From positions 1-7,303 of the forward strand of contig JAABSF010000031.1 in NCBI GenBank assembly GCA_011390535.1: a DNA stretch of 7,303 bases, in the 5' to 3' direction. Both the position numbers and the translations under genes were made by a program. Positions 1 through 6,164 of the stretch are shown in pieces. Within the stretch, counting starts at the first letter, position 1; each line of letters begins with the position of its first letter. The stretch is from Deltaproteobacteria bacterium (GTDB taxonomy: Bacteria > Myxococcota_A > Polyangia > HGW-17 > SLPX01). The notes beneath the pieces are model-generated. The model saw nothing but the letters and a program-made list of their open reading frames with translations. It ran no database searches and was not told the origin of the DNA.

Positions 1-1
1 T

Positions 2-1501
2 GTAAAAAAATGGGCCGATGAGTCGGCATCTGAGACACCAGCAGAAACAACCGGAAAAAACGGTGGGCGCTCCAGACCAGACGCAGCGTATGATTTGGAA
101 GCTTTGGCTAAAGAGGCAGGGTCTACAAAGGTGGCTGTAACCGTAGGAGTTGGTGCTGTATGCGGATTATTGGGCATCAGACGTGAAGTCTTGAAAGAGG
201 TTATAAAGGAAGCCTTTGAAAAAAAGCCCAAAGTGCTGGATGCAAATATCGCGGGCGTAGATGCGGGGTTTTCTATCGCCGAGAAGATGGGCCGTGACGA
301 CCTTCAACTCGGTGATGGGGTTGAAGGTGAGCGTATGTGGATGGATGGTGCGCAAGCAGTGGCCGGAGGTGCGCTGGCGGGCGGGGTTGGTTTCATGACG
401 GCTTATCCCATGAGCCCTTCCACGGGGGTGGTGACAAACCTGGCCGAGTGGGCGGACAAATTTGGTGTGACGGTGGTTCAGGCTGAAGATGAAACGGCCG
501 CCATCAATATGCTCGCAGGGGCTTCTTACGGAGGCGCTCGATCCATGACGGCCACCTCGGGTGGTGGGTTTGCCTTGATGGAGGAGGGGGTTTCTTTGTT
601 GGGGATGATTGAGTGCCCTGGGGTGATAGTGGTGGCCCAAAGGCCGGGGCCGGCCACCGGTTTGCCCACGCGACAGGCTCAAGGAGATCTTCACATGGTG
701 CTGAACGCCGGACATGGACATTTCCCGAGGGTTGTAGTCGCCCCGCGTGACTTTGAGGATTGTTTTCGGGTCATGAGCAGAGCCTTTGATTTAGCCGAGT
801 ATAATCAGGTCCCGGTGTTCGTCCTCACCGATCAGCACTTTATGGACGGACAGAGCACTGTGAGCGAATTGGATTTGAAGAATCTACCGGTTAAAAGGCA
901 TCTGCTCTCTAAAGATCAGCTTCAGTCCATGGATGCATACAAACGATATGAGCTTACGGATTCGGGTGTGTCACCAATGGCTCCTCCTGGAGTATCCCGT
1001 CATGTAGTTGTGGTTGACAGCGATGAGCATGACGTGGAAGGGCATCTAACCGAGTCGGCGCAAGAAGCTCAGGCCATGGTGGAAAAACGGCTGAGGAAAG
1101 AGGCTTCTCTCAGCAAAGGAATGGATGATCCTGAGTACATGCCCCTTGTTGAAGGTGAGCCCTGTGAAAACCTGCTGTTTTCATGGGGATCCACCTACCA
1201 CACGGTTAGTGAGGCGGTGAAGGTTTTGCAAGGTACGGAGAAAAAGGAAGAAGACGCCGCTCCGCATTGTGTGGCTCATGCACATCTGAACTGGCTCTGG
1301 CCCCCACCTGTCCGGAGGCTGAAAGAGTTGGTTGAGGGCGCCTCAAAGGTGGTGGTGGTGGAGAACAATGTAGATGGTCAGTTTGTGAAGTATCTAAGAA
1401 TGATCACCGGTTATGAGGCTGATGTTCTCATCAACAGAATGGACGGACGGCCTCTGTTGGTGGAAGATCTTGTGAAACAAATCGGAAAGGAGGTGGGGTG
1501 A
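2..1501 (+). CDS. korA: 2-oxoacid:ferredoxin oxidoreductase, alpha (gamma-alpha fusion) subunit, 5'-truncated by the window edge
   Basis: This is the large subunit of a two-subunit 2-oxoacid:ferredoxin oxidoreductase, which converts a 2-oxoacid plus CoA to acyl-CoA, CO2 and reduced ferredoxin in the cytoplasm. The frame is open to the left edge, so a TTG at 95 is not the real start; 499 residues are visible of a usual 560-640. Counting from base 2, residues about 30-95 are the end of the gamma domain (VGVGAVCGLLGIRREVL). The alpha pyrimidine-binding domain follows, with YPMSPSTG at 135-142 (family YPITPSS loop) and RPGPATGLPT at 214-223. Further on are DSDEHDVEGHLTE, FSWGSTYHTVSEAV and the C-terminal VVVENNVDGQ (E at 454). 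Two polar low-complexity stretches (about 1-30 and 414-421) look like lineage-specific inserts. It overlaps korB by one base, so the two are cotranslated. 2-Oxoglutarate is the likeliest substrate; pyruvate or a broad 2-oxoacid range cannot be excluded. Confidence 0.92.
   Translation, partial: VKKWADESASETPAETTGKNGGRSRPDAAYDLEALAKEAGSTKVAVTVGVGAVCGLLGIRREVLKEVIKEAFEKKPKVLDANIAGVDAGFSIAEKMGRDDLQLGDGVEGERMWMDGAQAVAGGALAGGVGFMTAYPMSPSTGVVTNLAEWADKFGVTVVQAEDETAAINMLAGASYGGARSMTATSGGGFALMEEGVSLLGMIECPGVIVVAQRPGPATGLPTRQAQGDLHMVLNAGHGHFPRVVVAPRDFEDCFRVMSRAFDLAEYNQVPVFVLTDQHFMDGQSTVSELDLKNLPVKRHLLSKDQLQSMDAYKRYELTDSGVSPMAPPGVSRHVVVVDSDEHDVEGHLTESAQEAQAMVEKRLRKEASLSKGMDDPEYMPLVEGEPCENLLFSWGSTYHTVSEAVKVLQGTEKKEEDAAPHCVAHAHLNWLWPPPVRRLKELVEGASKVVVVENNVDGQFVKYLRMITGYEADVLINRMDGRPLLVEDLVKQIGKEVG
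1487..1494 (+). promoter_or_regulatory. Strong Shine-Dalgarno site that decides the korB start
   Basis: AAGGAGGT is a near-perfect anti-16S match inside the last codons of korA. It lies 6 bases before ATG 1501 but only 3 bases before GTG 1498, so ATG 1501 is the better start. The korA stop (TGA, 1499-1501) and the korB start share base 1501 (TGATG), which indicates translational coupling and equal subunit supply. Confidence 0.85.
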
Positions 1502-2427
1502 TGAGCGTGGAACATCAAGACTATGAGAGCAATGTTGAGAATGCATGGTGCCCGGGATGCGGAAATTTCGGAATCCTGAACGCAGTTAAAAAGACACTCT
1601 TACAGCTTGAACTGGCTCCTCATGAGGTTTTGATTTGTTCGGGCATTGGGCAGGCCCCGAAGTTACCCCACTATCTGAGGGTAAACACCTTCAACGGTCT
1701 GCATGGAAGAGAAGTTGCTCACGCAGTGGGCGCAAAGCTGGTGGCCCCTGAGTTGACCGTCCTGGTGCACGGCGGGGACGGAGGGATCTACGGAGAGGGA
1801 GGAAACCATTTGGTGCATAACATAAGACGTAATCCCGACATCACCGTCTGCGTACATGACAACCGTGTCTACGGTCTTACTAAAGGGCAGGCTTCACCGA
1901 CAACCCCCATGGGGTTCCCCGGGCCTATTGATCCCCATGGTGTTTTGGCTTTGGAGTTGAATCCTTTGGCGTTGGCGATTTCTCAGCGATGTAGTTTCGT
2001 GGCTCAAGCCCTCACATCCTCACAGGATCACCTCGTGAACATTCTGGAGAGGGCGATAAAGCACCGGGGGCTATCGTTGGTGAATGTTTTGCAGCCATGT
2101 GTTTCATGGAACAAAAAACATACATACTCATATTTCAAAGACCACTGCTATGTGATCAAGGAAAAGCCCCCAAAAGCGGATGAAGAAGGCGGCGATGGAG
2201 GAAGCGGCGATGAAAAAGGCGGCGAAAGACTCCATGATCCCAGGGATCTAAACGCAGCGTTTCGGTTGGCAACCGGTTCTGGTGATAAACTCCCCCTGGG
2301 GGTGTTTTACCAGGAAGAGAGGCCTGTTTTTCAGGGCGTTGTCTCTAAGTCCGATGGAGGCCTCCCCGCCGAGAGAAAGCCCGACCCCAAATCAGCTGCG
2401 GAGTTTCTAGCCGGAGTTTGTCACTGA
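1501..2427 (+). CDS. korB: 2-oxoacid:ferredoxin oxidoreductase, beta subunit (thiamine diphosphate and Fe-S binding)
   Basis: This is the catalytic partner of KorA and carries the thiamine diphosphate and the [4Fe-4S] cluster that passes electrons to ferredoxin. Seen in the 308 residues are W16-C-P-G-C-G with Cys17 and Cys20, Cys46 in CSGIGQ, and Cys200 in QPCVSWN, the four-cysteine pattern known for the two-subunit family. The thiamine diphosphate motif is GDG 92-94 followed after 26 residues by Asn121 (VCVHDN), then VYGLTKGQASPTTP. The usual C-terminal block PLGVFYQEERPVF is present. Two things are odd. Residues about 226-243 are a Gly/Asp/Glu-rich insert built from repeated GGCGGCGA-like DNA. 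The last residues (FLAGVCH) appear to be a frameshifted end: the +1 frame just downstream encodes a repeated tail that stays open to 2533. The gene is otherwise intact and its function is well supported; substrate choice is inferred. Confidence 0.93.
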   Translation: MSVEHQDYESNVENAWCPGCGNFGILNAVKKTLLQLELAPHEVLICSGIGQAPKLPHYLRVNTFNGLHGREVAHAVGAKLVAPELTVLVHGGDGGIYGEGGNHLVHNIRRNPDITVCVHDNRVYGLTKGQASPTTPMGFPGPIDPHGVLALELNPLALAISQRCSFVAQALTSSQDHLVNILERAIKHRGLSLVNVLQPCVSWNKKHTYSYFKDHCYVIKEKPPKADEEGGDGGSGDEKGGERLHDPRDLNAAFRLATGSGDKLPLGVFYQEERPVFQGVVSKSDGGLPAERKPDPKSAAEFLAGVCH

Positions 2428-2490
2428 ACTAAAGGTTGATCCGGAGCATGTAAATAAGCTCAAGGTTGATCCGGAGCGTGTAACTGAGCT
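2401..2490 (+). repeat. 30-base tandem repeat, two good copies plus one diverged copy, at the korB-xth junction
   Basis: Copies lie at 2431-2460 and 2461-2490 and match at about 27 of 30 positions when phased one base later. A third copy at 2401-2430 matches only in its right two thirds (from CCGGAG at 2411; 16 of 21 positions from 2411 to 2431). The unit length is divisible by three. In the frame starting at 2411 the copies read PEFVTEL, KVDPEHVNKL and KVDPERVTEL. Between the first and third copies, three of the four changed codons are synonymous (GTC/GTA, GAA/GAG, CTA/CTC), which argues that this frame was translated when the copies diverged. Confidence 0.8.
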
Positions 2491-2533
2491 CCAGGCTGCT
2501 GAAGAAGAGGCCACGCACCATGAAGCTAATTAG
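2411..2533 (+). pseudogene. Probable frame-displaced C-terminal tail of KorB (decapeptide repeat)
   Basis: One frame off korB, codons run open from CCG at 2411 to a TAG at 2531-2533, giving about 40 residues. Three decapeptide-type repeats (PExVxxL core) are followed by QAAEEEATHHEAN. A TAG at 2408-2410 closes this frame to the left, and there is no start codon with a ribosome site. The simplest reading is a small indel at about 2404-2411 that cut an original longer KorB: dropping base 2410 alone would join AEFL directly to PEFVTEL. The restored gene would overlap the xth start (ATG 2520) by 14 bases, as expected in a tight operon. It could be a true mutation, an assembly error or, less likely, translational frameshifting; no classical slippery site is seen. 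Confidence 0.55.
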
Positions 2534-3350
2534 CTGGAACGTTAACTCCATACGTACTCGGATGGAGAGGATTTCTGCACTGATAGAGAGGGAGTCGCCG
2601 GATGTGCTCTGCCTTCAGGAGACAAAGGTGAGAGATGAGGATTTTCCCTGCCAACCATTTGATGAGAGGGGGTATCGCTGCTTTTTTCACGGACAAAAGT
2701 CTTACAACGGGGTGGCGACTCTAATTCGAAAAGATACCGCCGCCGCTTTAGAAGATGATCAAGCGGGTGAATCGGCGGGCGTCACAAGGGAGACGGTAAA
2801 GCGTGGGTTTCCCGGAGATCCTATCTTTGAACAGTCCCGGGTTTTATCTGTCAAGTTAGGCAAACTGAATCTGGTGAATGTCTATGTAGTCAACGGGAAG
2901 GCGGTGGGCCACGAGTACTATGACCTGAAGCTTCGGTGGCTGAAGGCACTCACCGATTGGATCGCTGAGGCCTATGATCCATCAGATGAGCTGATTATAT
3001 GTGGTGATTTCAATATTGCACCGGAAGATCGGGATGTCCACGACCCCGAGCGGTGGCAGGGGAGGGTCCTCTGCAGCGAACCCGAACGTCTACGCCTCTC
3101 CGAACTCCTAGGTTGGGGTTTATTGGATCTGCACCGCGTTTTTACGCAAGATGAGGATCTGTTTACATGGTGGGATTATCGGCAAGGAGCTTTTCACAGA
3201 GGCTGGGGCTTGAGGATAGATCTCTTCTTGGGTACCAAACCTGTGGCAACCCGAGTCAAATCGGTGAAGGTGGACCGGGATGAGCGAAAAAAGACCTCCG
3301 GGCCCGGCAAACCCAGCGACCACGCCCCTGTCATTGTGTCCATTGGGTGA
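2520..3350 (+). CDS. xth: Exodeoxyribonuclease III / AP endonuclease of the ExoIII family
   Basis: This is a Mg-dependent endonuclease/exonuclease/phosphatase-fold enzyme that cuts DNA 5' of abasic sites and removes 3' blocking groups in base excision repair. All catalytic blocks are visible in 276 residues: SWNVNSIR (5-12), LQETK with metal ligand Glu34, GDFN with Asp163 and Asn165, RIDLFL with Asp234, and SDH with Asp267-His268. The EYYDLKLRWL and FTWWDYR blocks are typical of the bacterial ExoIII subfamily. Compared with E. coli ExoIII there are about 12 extra residues between Glu34 and Asp163, around EDDQAGESAGVTRETV. The usual YxPNG loop is YVVNG and the GYNGVA block is SYNGVA. The start ATG has a purine-rich GAAGAAGAGG nine bases upstream. 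It lies in line with korAB and is probably cotranscribed, with no obvious metabolic link. Confidence 0.94.
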   Translation: MKLISWNVNSIRTRMERISALIERESPDVLCLQETKVRDEDFPCQPFDERGYRCFFHGQKSYNGVATLIRKDTAAALEDDQAGESAGVTRETVKRGFPGDPIFEQSRVLSVKLGKLNLVNVYVVNGKAVGHEYYDLKLRWLKALTDWIAEAYDPSDELIICGDFNIAPEDRDVHDPERWQGRVLCSEPERLRLSELLGWGLLDLHRVFTQDEDLFTWWDYRQGAFHRGWGLRIDLFLGTKPVATRVKSVKVDRDERKKTSGPGKPSDHAPVIVSIG

Positions 3351-3390
3351 AGCTTTTTTCCGCCACCATAGGGATCTTCACGGTAAAATT

Positions 3391-3419
3391 AGTAGAAACC
3401 GAAAACACTCTACTTTCGG
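3391..3419. other. Two mutually exclusive short hairpins in the convergent gap
   Basis: AGTAGA (3391-3396) can pair with TCTACT (3409-3414), and CCGAAA (3399-3404) can pair with TTTCGG (3414-3419). The stems interleave, so they cannot both form. Each is only six base pairs and no U-tract follows, so a termination or attenuation role is speculative. Confidence 0.3.
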
Positions 3420-3459
3420 CTATCTTAGTCCTGTAGGTTTTGAGAACGTTTACTCTGAT

Positions 3460-3495
3460 GAATCAGCTAAGAAGGACTTGGCTTAGGGCTGATTC
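3460..3495. other. Imperfect 12-bp hairpin between the convergent xth and lipoprotein genes
   Basis: GAATCAGCTAAG (3460-3471) pairs with CTTAG..GCTGATTC (3482-3495), leaving a two-base GG bulge (3486-3487) and a 10-base loop. It sits 110 bases past the xth stop and 60 bases past the lipoprotein stop. It is the strongest structure in the 204-base gap. The run beside it is A7 on the + strand, so neither transcript shows a stem followed by a U-tract; it may be a factor-aided terminator or an RNA 3'-end stabiliser. The rest of the gap holds no supportable gene. Confidence 0.5.
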
Positions 3496-3554
3496 AAAAA
3501 AACTATTCTTTGGTGCGGTGGTCATCCACAGCGGTACGAGATAATTATGGGATT

Positions 3555-5414
3555 TCATTTTTTTCGAGGGGGCAAGTCGATATCTTTGACCACAAAGTGT
3601 CCGCGAATCAAATGGAGAGCGGGGTTTACGTAGAGCTGCATCTTCCATCCTTTCATATATTTGGGGTTTTTGTTGCTTGAAAAAGAGGGGGGGGCGCCCA
3701 GAAAAGAGATAGAGTTCACTGTTTGTTTTTTGCCGTTTTCATCGATGAACTCTACGGCTTCCAGTTGACCAACGGTGCCTTTTTGGATGATTTCCAGAGA
3801 GTCTTTTCTTTTGAGATGGAGGCGTAAGGTCACCTTCAGACCCATATTGTCCAGGGTTTTTTGAACCCTGGAGGGGAGAGGTTTATTAATGAAAGAGGCC
3901 GGGTCTTCAATGGTCAACACTTGGCTTCGTTCGGCCACTTTCATCAAGAAGTCCCCCTCCAATTTTTTGATGGATTTGACCTTTTCAGGGATCCCGTGGA
4001 GGCGTAGTGGAAGGGAAAACCCATGGCTTTCCGTCATGGGGAAGCGTCGATTTCTAGGGGACATTGATTTTAAGTATTTGGGAGAAGAGGAGATACGTTT
4101 GAGAGGTTTTCCCTGGTCATCAATGGCTTTTAGGCCGGAAAGCCGCCCGTAGGCCACGCTCTTTTTGGGAACATCGCCCACCACCTTCAAGGTGAGATAC
4201 ACAGTGGGCCCGTCGTCGTCGTACCAGTTCATATTTCGGATCCCAAAGCCAAGGTCCGGTTTCTTGTCGAATGCGTAAAAGTGGAGATTGGAGTCTTGCC
4301 TTTGAGCTGCGGCCAAAAGGTGGCCCTTGGGGCCAAAAGCCAGCCACCAAGGAGGCGCGGTGCTTTCTAACGTGGCGACGGTTTTTAGATTCGCGACTTT
4401 CTTGATGGCTAGGTGTCTTTGTTTTGTGCCCAGGGCCAACCATGTCCCTGTGGGATCAAAAGCCACAGGGGCGACATGTTGCGGGAAGGTTTTTGAGGCA
4501 TTCCACGTGGTCGTATCAAAAATCATGGCTGAGGTTTCGCCGGCCACTACGAGCTTCTTTCCGTCGGGGCGGAAGCTGAGAGAGCGAAGGGCCTTTTCCG
4601 GCCCTTTGATGTTGTTGGGTAAAAACACTTTTTTCGAAAGATCGAAGAGGTAGAGTGTTCCATAGCCGCCCACAGCGATGAGGGGCTTTTGGGGATGGGC
4701 GGCGAGGCTGTAGAACCCTTTATTCTGTGGGCTTTTTGCGGTGTGAATCCCCTTTTTGCTCTGGAGGTCTGTAAGCAGGAGCGTGCCGTCTTGACTAGCA
4801 GAGACCAGGAGGTTTTTCCGGCCGAAAAAGACCATGGAGGTGATGGTGTCGGGCAGCGAGGGGAGTGGAGAGAATTCTTGGCTTTCTAGATTTAAGAGTT
4901 GAGCCCTTCCTTTACTGAAACCTAATGCGAGGTAGTTGCCTTTGGGGCCGAGGGCCATGGAGCTGGTTCCAGGCTCAAGGGGGATATCTTTTATTATTTG
5001 GCCGGTATTTTGGCTTAGGAGAGAGACCTGTTTTCGCTCCGCCAACACCCAAGCTTCAGCACTTCGGCTCGCCACTCCGCCAAAACCATAGCCGGCTGAA
5101 TGGATGCGAACCCTCCTCCATCGAGGCGCAGAGGTCCCCTGAACGGTTTGGGTTTTTTGTGGGTCTTGTTTTTTTGATTTGGTGCGTTTGTGGGAATTGT
5201 TGTTCTTTTTTGATTTATCTTCACTTGCTTTGTCTTCTCCCAAAGAATCTTTCTTCTTTTTTTCCGCACTTTGAGAAGAGCATCCCATGGAAAAAAAAAG
5301 CGCTGCAAAGAGTAGACTCAAAACCCGCCAATTTTGAAAACAGAAAAGATTTTGAAAACCACATCCGTCTTGGAGATGGAACCTGTGTTTAAGCTCAAAA
5401 AATTGTTTCTTCAT
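3555..5414 (-). CDS. Predicted lipoprotein with Lys-rich linker, WD40-like beta-propeller and C-terminal beta-rich region
   Basis: No specific gene name is recognised. The start at 5414 is backed by AAAGGAAA seven bases upstream. Residues 29-44 form a hydrophobic signal segment ending FSMGC; Cys45 followed by Ser-Ser fits lipid attachment, although Ser at -3 is not the usual Leu. Residues 51-90 are a charged linker with about one third Lys. Residues about 97-385 hold repeated blades of WD40/quinoprotein type: MALGPKGNYLALG (153-165), MVFFGRKNLLVSASQDGTLLLTD (194-216, shown by its G-x-L core), SLSFRPDGKKLVVAG (278-292), PVAFDPTGTWLALG (316-329) and WLAFGPKGHLLAAA (357-370). Residues about 400-619 are beta-rich with no visible catalytic motif. 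Its KSIKKLEGDFLMKV segment recalls C-terminal domains I associate with planctomycete proteins. It is likely an exported, membrane-anchored scaffold or binding protein. A T9 run lies in the signal codons and a C8 run near the C-terminus. Confidence 0.8.
   Translation of the reverse strand: MKKQFFELKHRFHLQDGCGFQNLFCFQNWRVLSLLFAALFFSMGCSSQSAEKKKKDSLGEDKASEDKSKKNNNSHKRTKSKKQDPQKTQTVQGTSAPRWRRVRIHSAGYGFGGVASRSAEAWVLAERKQVSLLSQNTGQIIKDIPLEPGTSSMALGPKGNYLALGFSKGRAQLLNLESQEFSPLPSLPDTITSMVFFGRKNLLVSASQDGTLLLTDLQSKKGIHTAKSPQNKGFYSLAAHPQKPLIAVGGYGTLYLFDLSKKVFLPNNIKGPEKALRSLSFRPDGKKLVVAGETSAMIFDTTTWNASKTFPQHVAPVAFDPTGTWLALGTKQRHLAIKKVANLKTVATLESTAPPWWLAFGPKGHLLAAAQRQDSNLHFYAFDKKPDLGFGIRNMNWYDDDGPTVYLTLKVVGDVPKKSVAYGRLSGLKAIDDQGKPLKRISSSPKYLKSMSPRNRRFPMTESHGFSLPLRLHGIPEKVKSIKKLEGDFLMKVAERSQVLTIEDPASFINKPLPSRVQKTLDNMGLKVTLRLHLKRKDSLEIIQKGTVGQLEAVEFIDENGKKQTVNSISFLGAPPSFSSNKNPKYMKGWKMQLYVNPALHLIRGHFVVKDIDLPPRKK
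5331..5359 (-). repeat. Short direct repeat within the lipoprotein N-terminal coding region
   Basis: The 11-base word ATTTTGAAAAC (+ strand) occurs at 5331-5341 and 5349-5359, a period of 18 bases. It gives a six-residue duplication in the protein (GFQNLF then CFQNWR, residues 19-30) just before the hydrophobic signal core. This explains part of the unusually long N-terminal region before the signal segment. Confidence 0.6.
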
Positions 5415-5459
5415 CTGCGTTTCCTTTGGGGTTTTGACATATTATTGAAGAGTTAGAGG

Positions 5460-5508
5460 CCTCGTGATGATTTGGCGGCGTGACAACGAGGACGCGCCAT
5501 TTGGCGCG
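5460..5508. other. Adjacent inverted repeats upstream of the lipoprotein gene
   Basis: CCTCGT (5460-5465) can pair with ACGAGG (5486-5491) around a 20-base loop. Directly next to it, CGCGCCA (5493-5499) and TGGCGCG (5502-5508) form a perfect 7+7 palindrome with a TT centre. The word ATTTGGCG occurs twice (5470-5477 and 5499-5506), so an alternative fold is possible. The element lies 46-94 bases before the lipoprotein start, so it could be an operator, a leader structure or a transcript end for the upstream pair. No T-tract supports intrinsic termination. Confidence 0.45.
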
Positions 5509-5599
5509 CAGCAGTTAACCCAGCAGGCCGGGATGGATCGGCGTCCGAATCCAGAAGTTATTTTTGAGTCAGACCTTAGGATGTGATCCTGGAACACTC

Positions 5600-5618
5600 G
5601 GTTAAAGCGCTTTTAACC
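5600..5618. terminator. Candidate hairpin directly after the DUF2505-type gene
   Basis: GGTTAAAGCGCTTTTAACC can form a seven-pair stem (5600-5606 with 5612-5618) around a five-base loop. It starts three bases beyond the stop codon of the upstream leftward gene. Position suggests a transcript end, but the stem is AU-rich and is not followed by a U-tract on the - strand, so intrinsic termination is weakly supported. Confidence 0.35.
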
Positions 5619-5621
5619 ACT

Positions 5622-6107
5622 TTATCTCGTCGCACAGTGCTCTTTTAAAAGGGCTTCGTATTTTGGATAATACTTTTCAACTTCTTCGATGACTTTCTTT
5701 TCCACTTTCCCTCCCACCAATGGGATCTTCACCGTTACATTGAATTTTTCGGTGACACTGCACCCGTTGTCGGTAGGTTGGATATCGATACTGCCGGTTA
5801 CTTTGACTCGATCACCGTGGGGGCTGTCATAGTCCCATTCGGCCTTGCGATTTTTTAGGTCCCATTTATAGACAGTGACGGTTTTTTCGGTTCTGCTCTT
5901 GTCGACTCCGGTCACGCCTTTGGCATATTCCTCAACTTCCGCCTTTATAACAGCCTCGTTATCGTTGCGGCTGACTTCCTTCACTTCGGCGGACGGATTG
6001 CCTTGTTTCAAAAAATTGGCTTTTTGAAACTCAGGGGAACAGAGCACTTCCATGACCAGATCCGGTTGATAGTCCAGGTTGATTGTGTTTATAGATTGCT
6101 TTGACAT
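5622..6107 (-). CDS. DUF2505-type protein (SRPBCC / START-like fold), function unknown
   Basis: The 161-residue protein has the length and layout of DUF2505 members of the SRPBCC superfamily, which form a helix-grip fold with a hydrophobic ligand pocket. Visible are an N-terminal strand and helix (NLDYQPDLVMEVLCSPEF, residues about 10-27), alternating strands through the middle (TEKTVTVYKWDL, AEWDYD, VKVTGSIDIQP), and the closing IPLVGGKVEKKVIEEVEKYY segment leading into the long C-terminal helix. The PLVGGKxE turn is the most recognisable feature. There is no signal peptide, so it is probably cytoplasmic. ATG 6107 is chosen over TTG 6113 because GGAGGT lies eight bases before the ATG and would be too close to the TTG. 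It follows the cysteine-rich gene by 57 bases on the same strand and is probably in the same operon. No ligand can be named. Confidence 0.75.
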   Translation of the reverse strand: MSKQSINTINLDYQPDLVMEVLCSPEFQKANFLKQGNPSAEVKEVSRNDNEAVIKAEVEEYAKGVTGVDKSRTEKTVTVYKWDLKNRKAEWDYDSPHGDRVKVTGSIDIQPTDNGCSVTEKFNVTVKIPLVGGKVEKKVIEEVEKYYPKYEALLKEHCATR

Positions 6108-6164
6108 GATCAAATACCTCCAGTTTAAAACCTTATTACCCCAGTATGTTAGAGACAGAGCCTT

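Noticed and set aside
95..97. TTG as the korA start
   Set aside because: The frame is open to the left edge, the upstream residues continue the gamma domain, and there is no good ribosome site; the gene begins outside the window.
167..721. Open frame of 184 codons on the - strand
   Set aside because: It lies wholly opposite the well-conserved korA coding region, and its His/Arg/Pro-rich product resembles no family; it is an antisense shadow.
3311..3359. Possible intrinsic terminator of xth (ACCCA/TGGGT followed by T6 at 3354-3359)
   Set aside because: The stem is only five base pairs with a 28-base loop lying inside the coding end, and the T-run does not directly follow a compact hairpin.
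3280..3486. Open frame of 68 codons spanning the xth end and the gap
   Set aside because: It starts out of frame inside conserved xth sequence, has no ribosome site and its product has no recognisable features.
4925..5392. Open frame of 155 codons on the + strand opposite the lipoprotein gene
   Set aside because: It is antisense to the better-supported lipoprotein gene, which has a ribosome site, signal segment and repeated blades; the product here is Phe/Gly-rich with no motif.
5434..5445. TTGACA next to TATTAT on the + strand, resembling promoter boxes
   Set aside because: The two words are adjacent with no 16-18 base spacer, and no rightward gene follows.
5535..5560. GTCCGAATCC resembling a tRNA T-loop
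   Set aside because: The flanking bases do not pair as a T-stem, and no acceptor, D or anticodon arms can be laid out around it.
5578..5590. AGGAT-GTG-ATCCT inverted repeat
   Set aside because: Five-base arms with a three-base centre are expected by chance in a few kilobases, and nothing in position or context supports a role.
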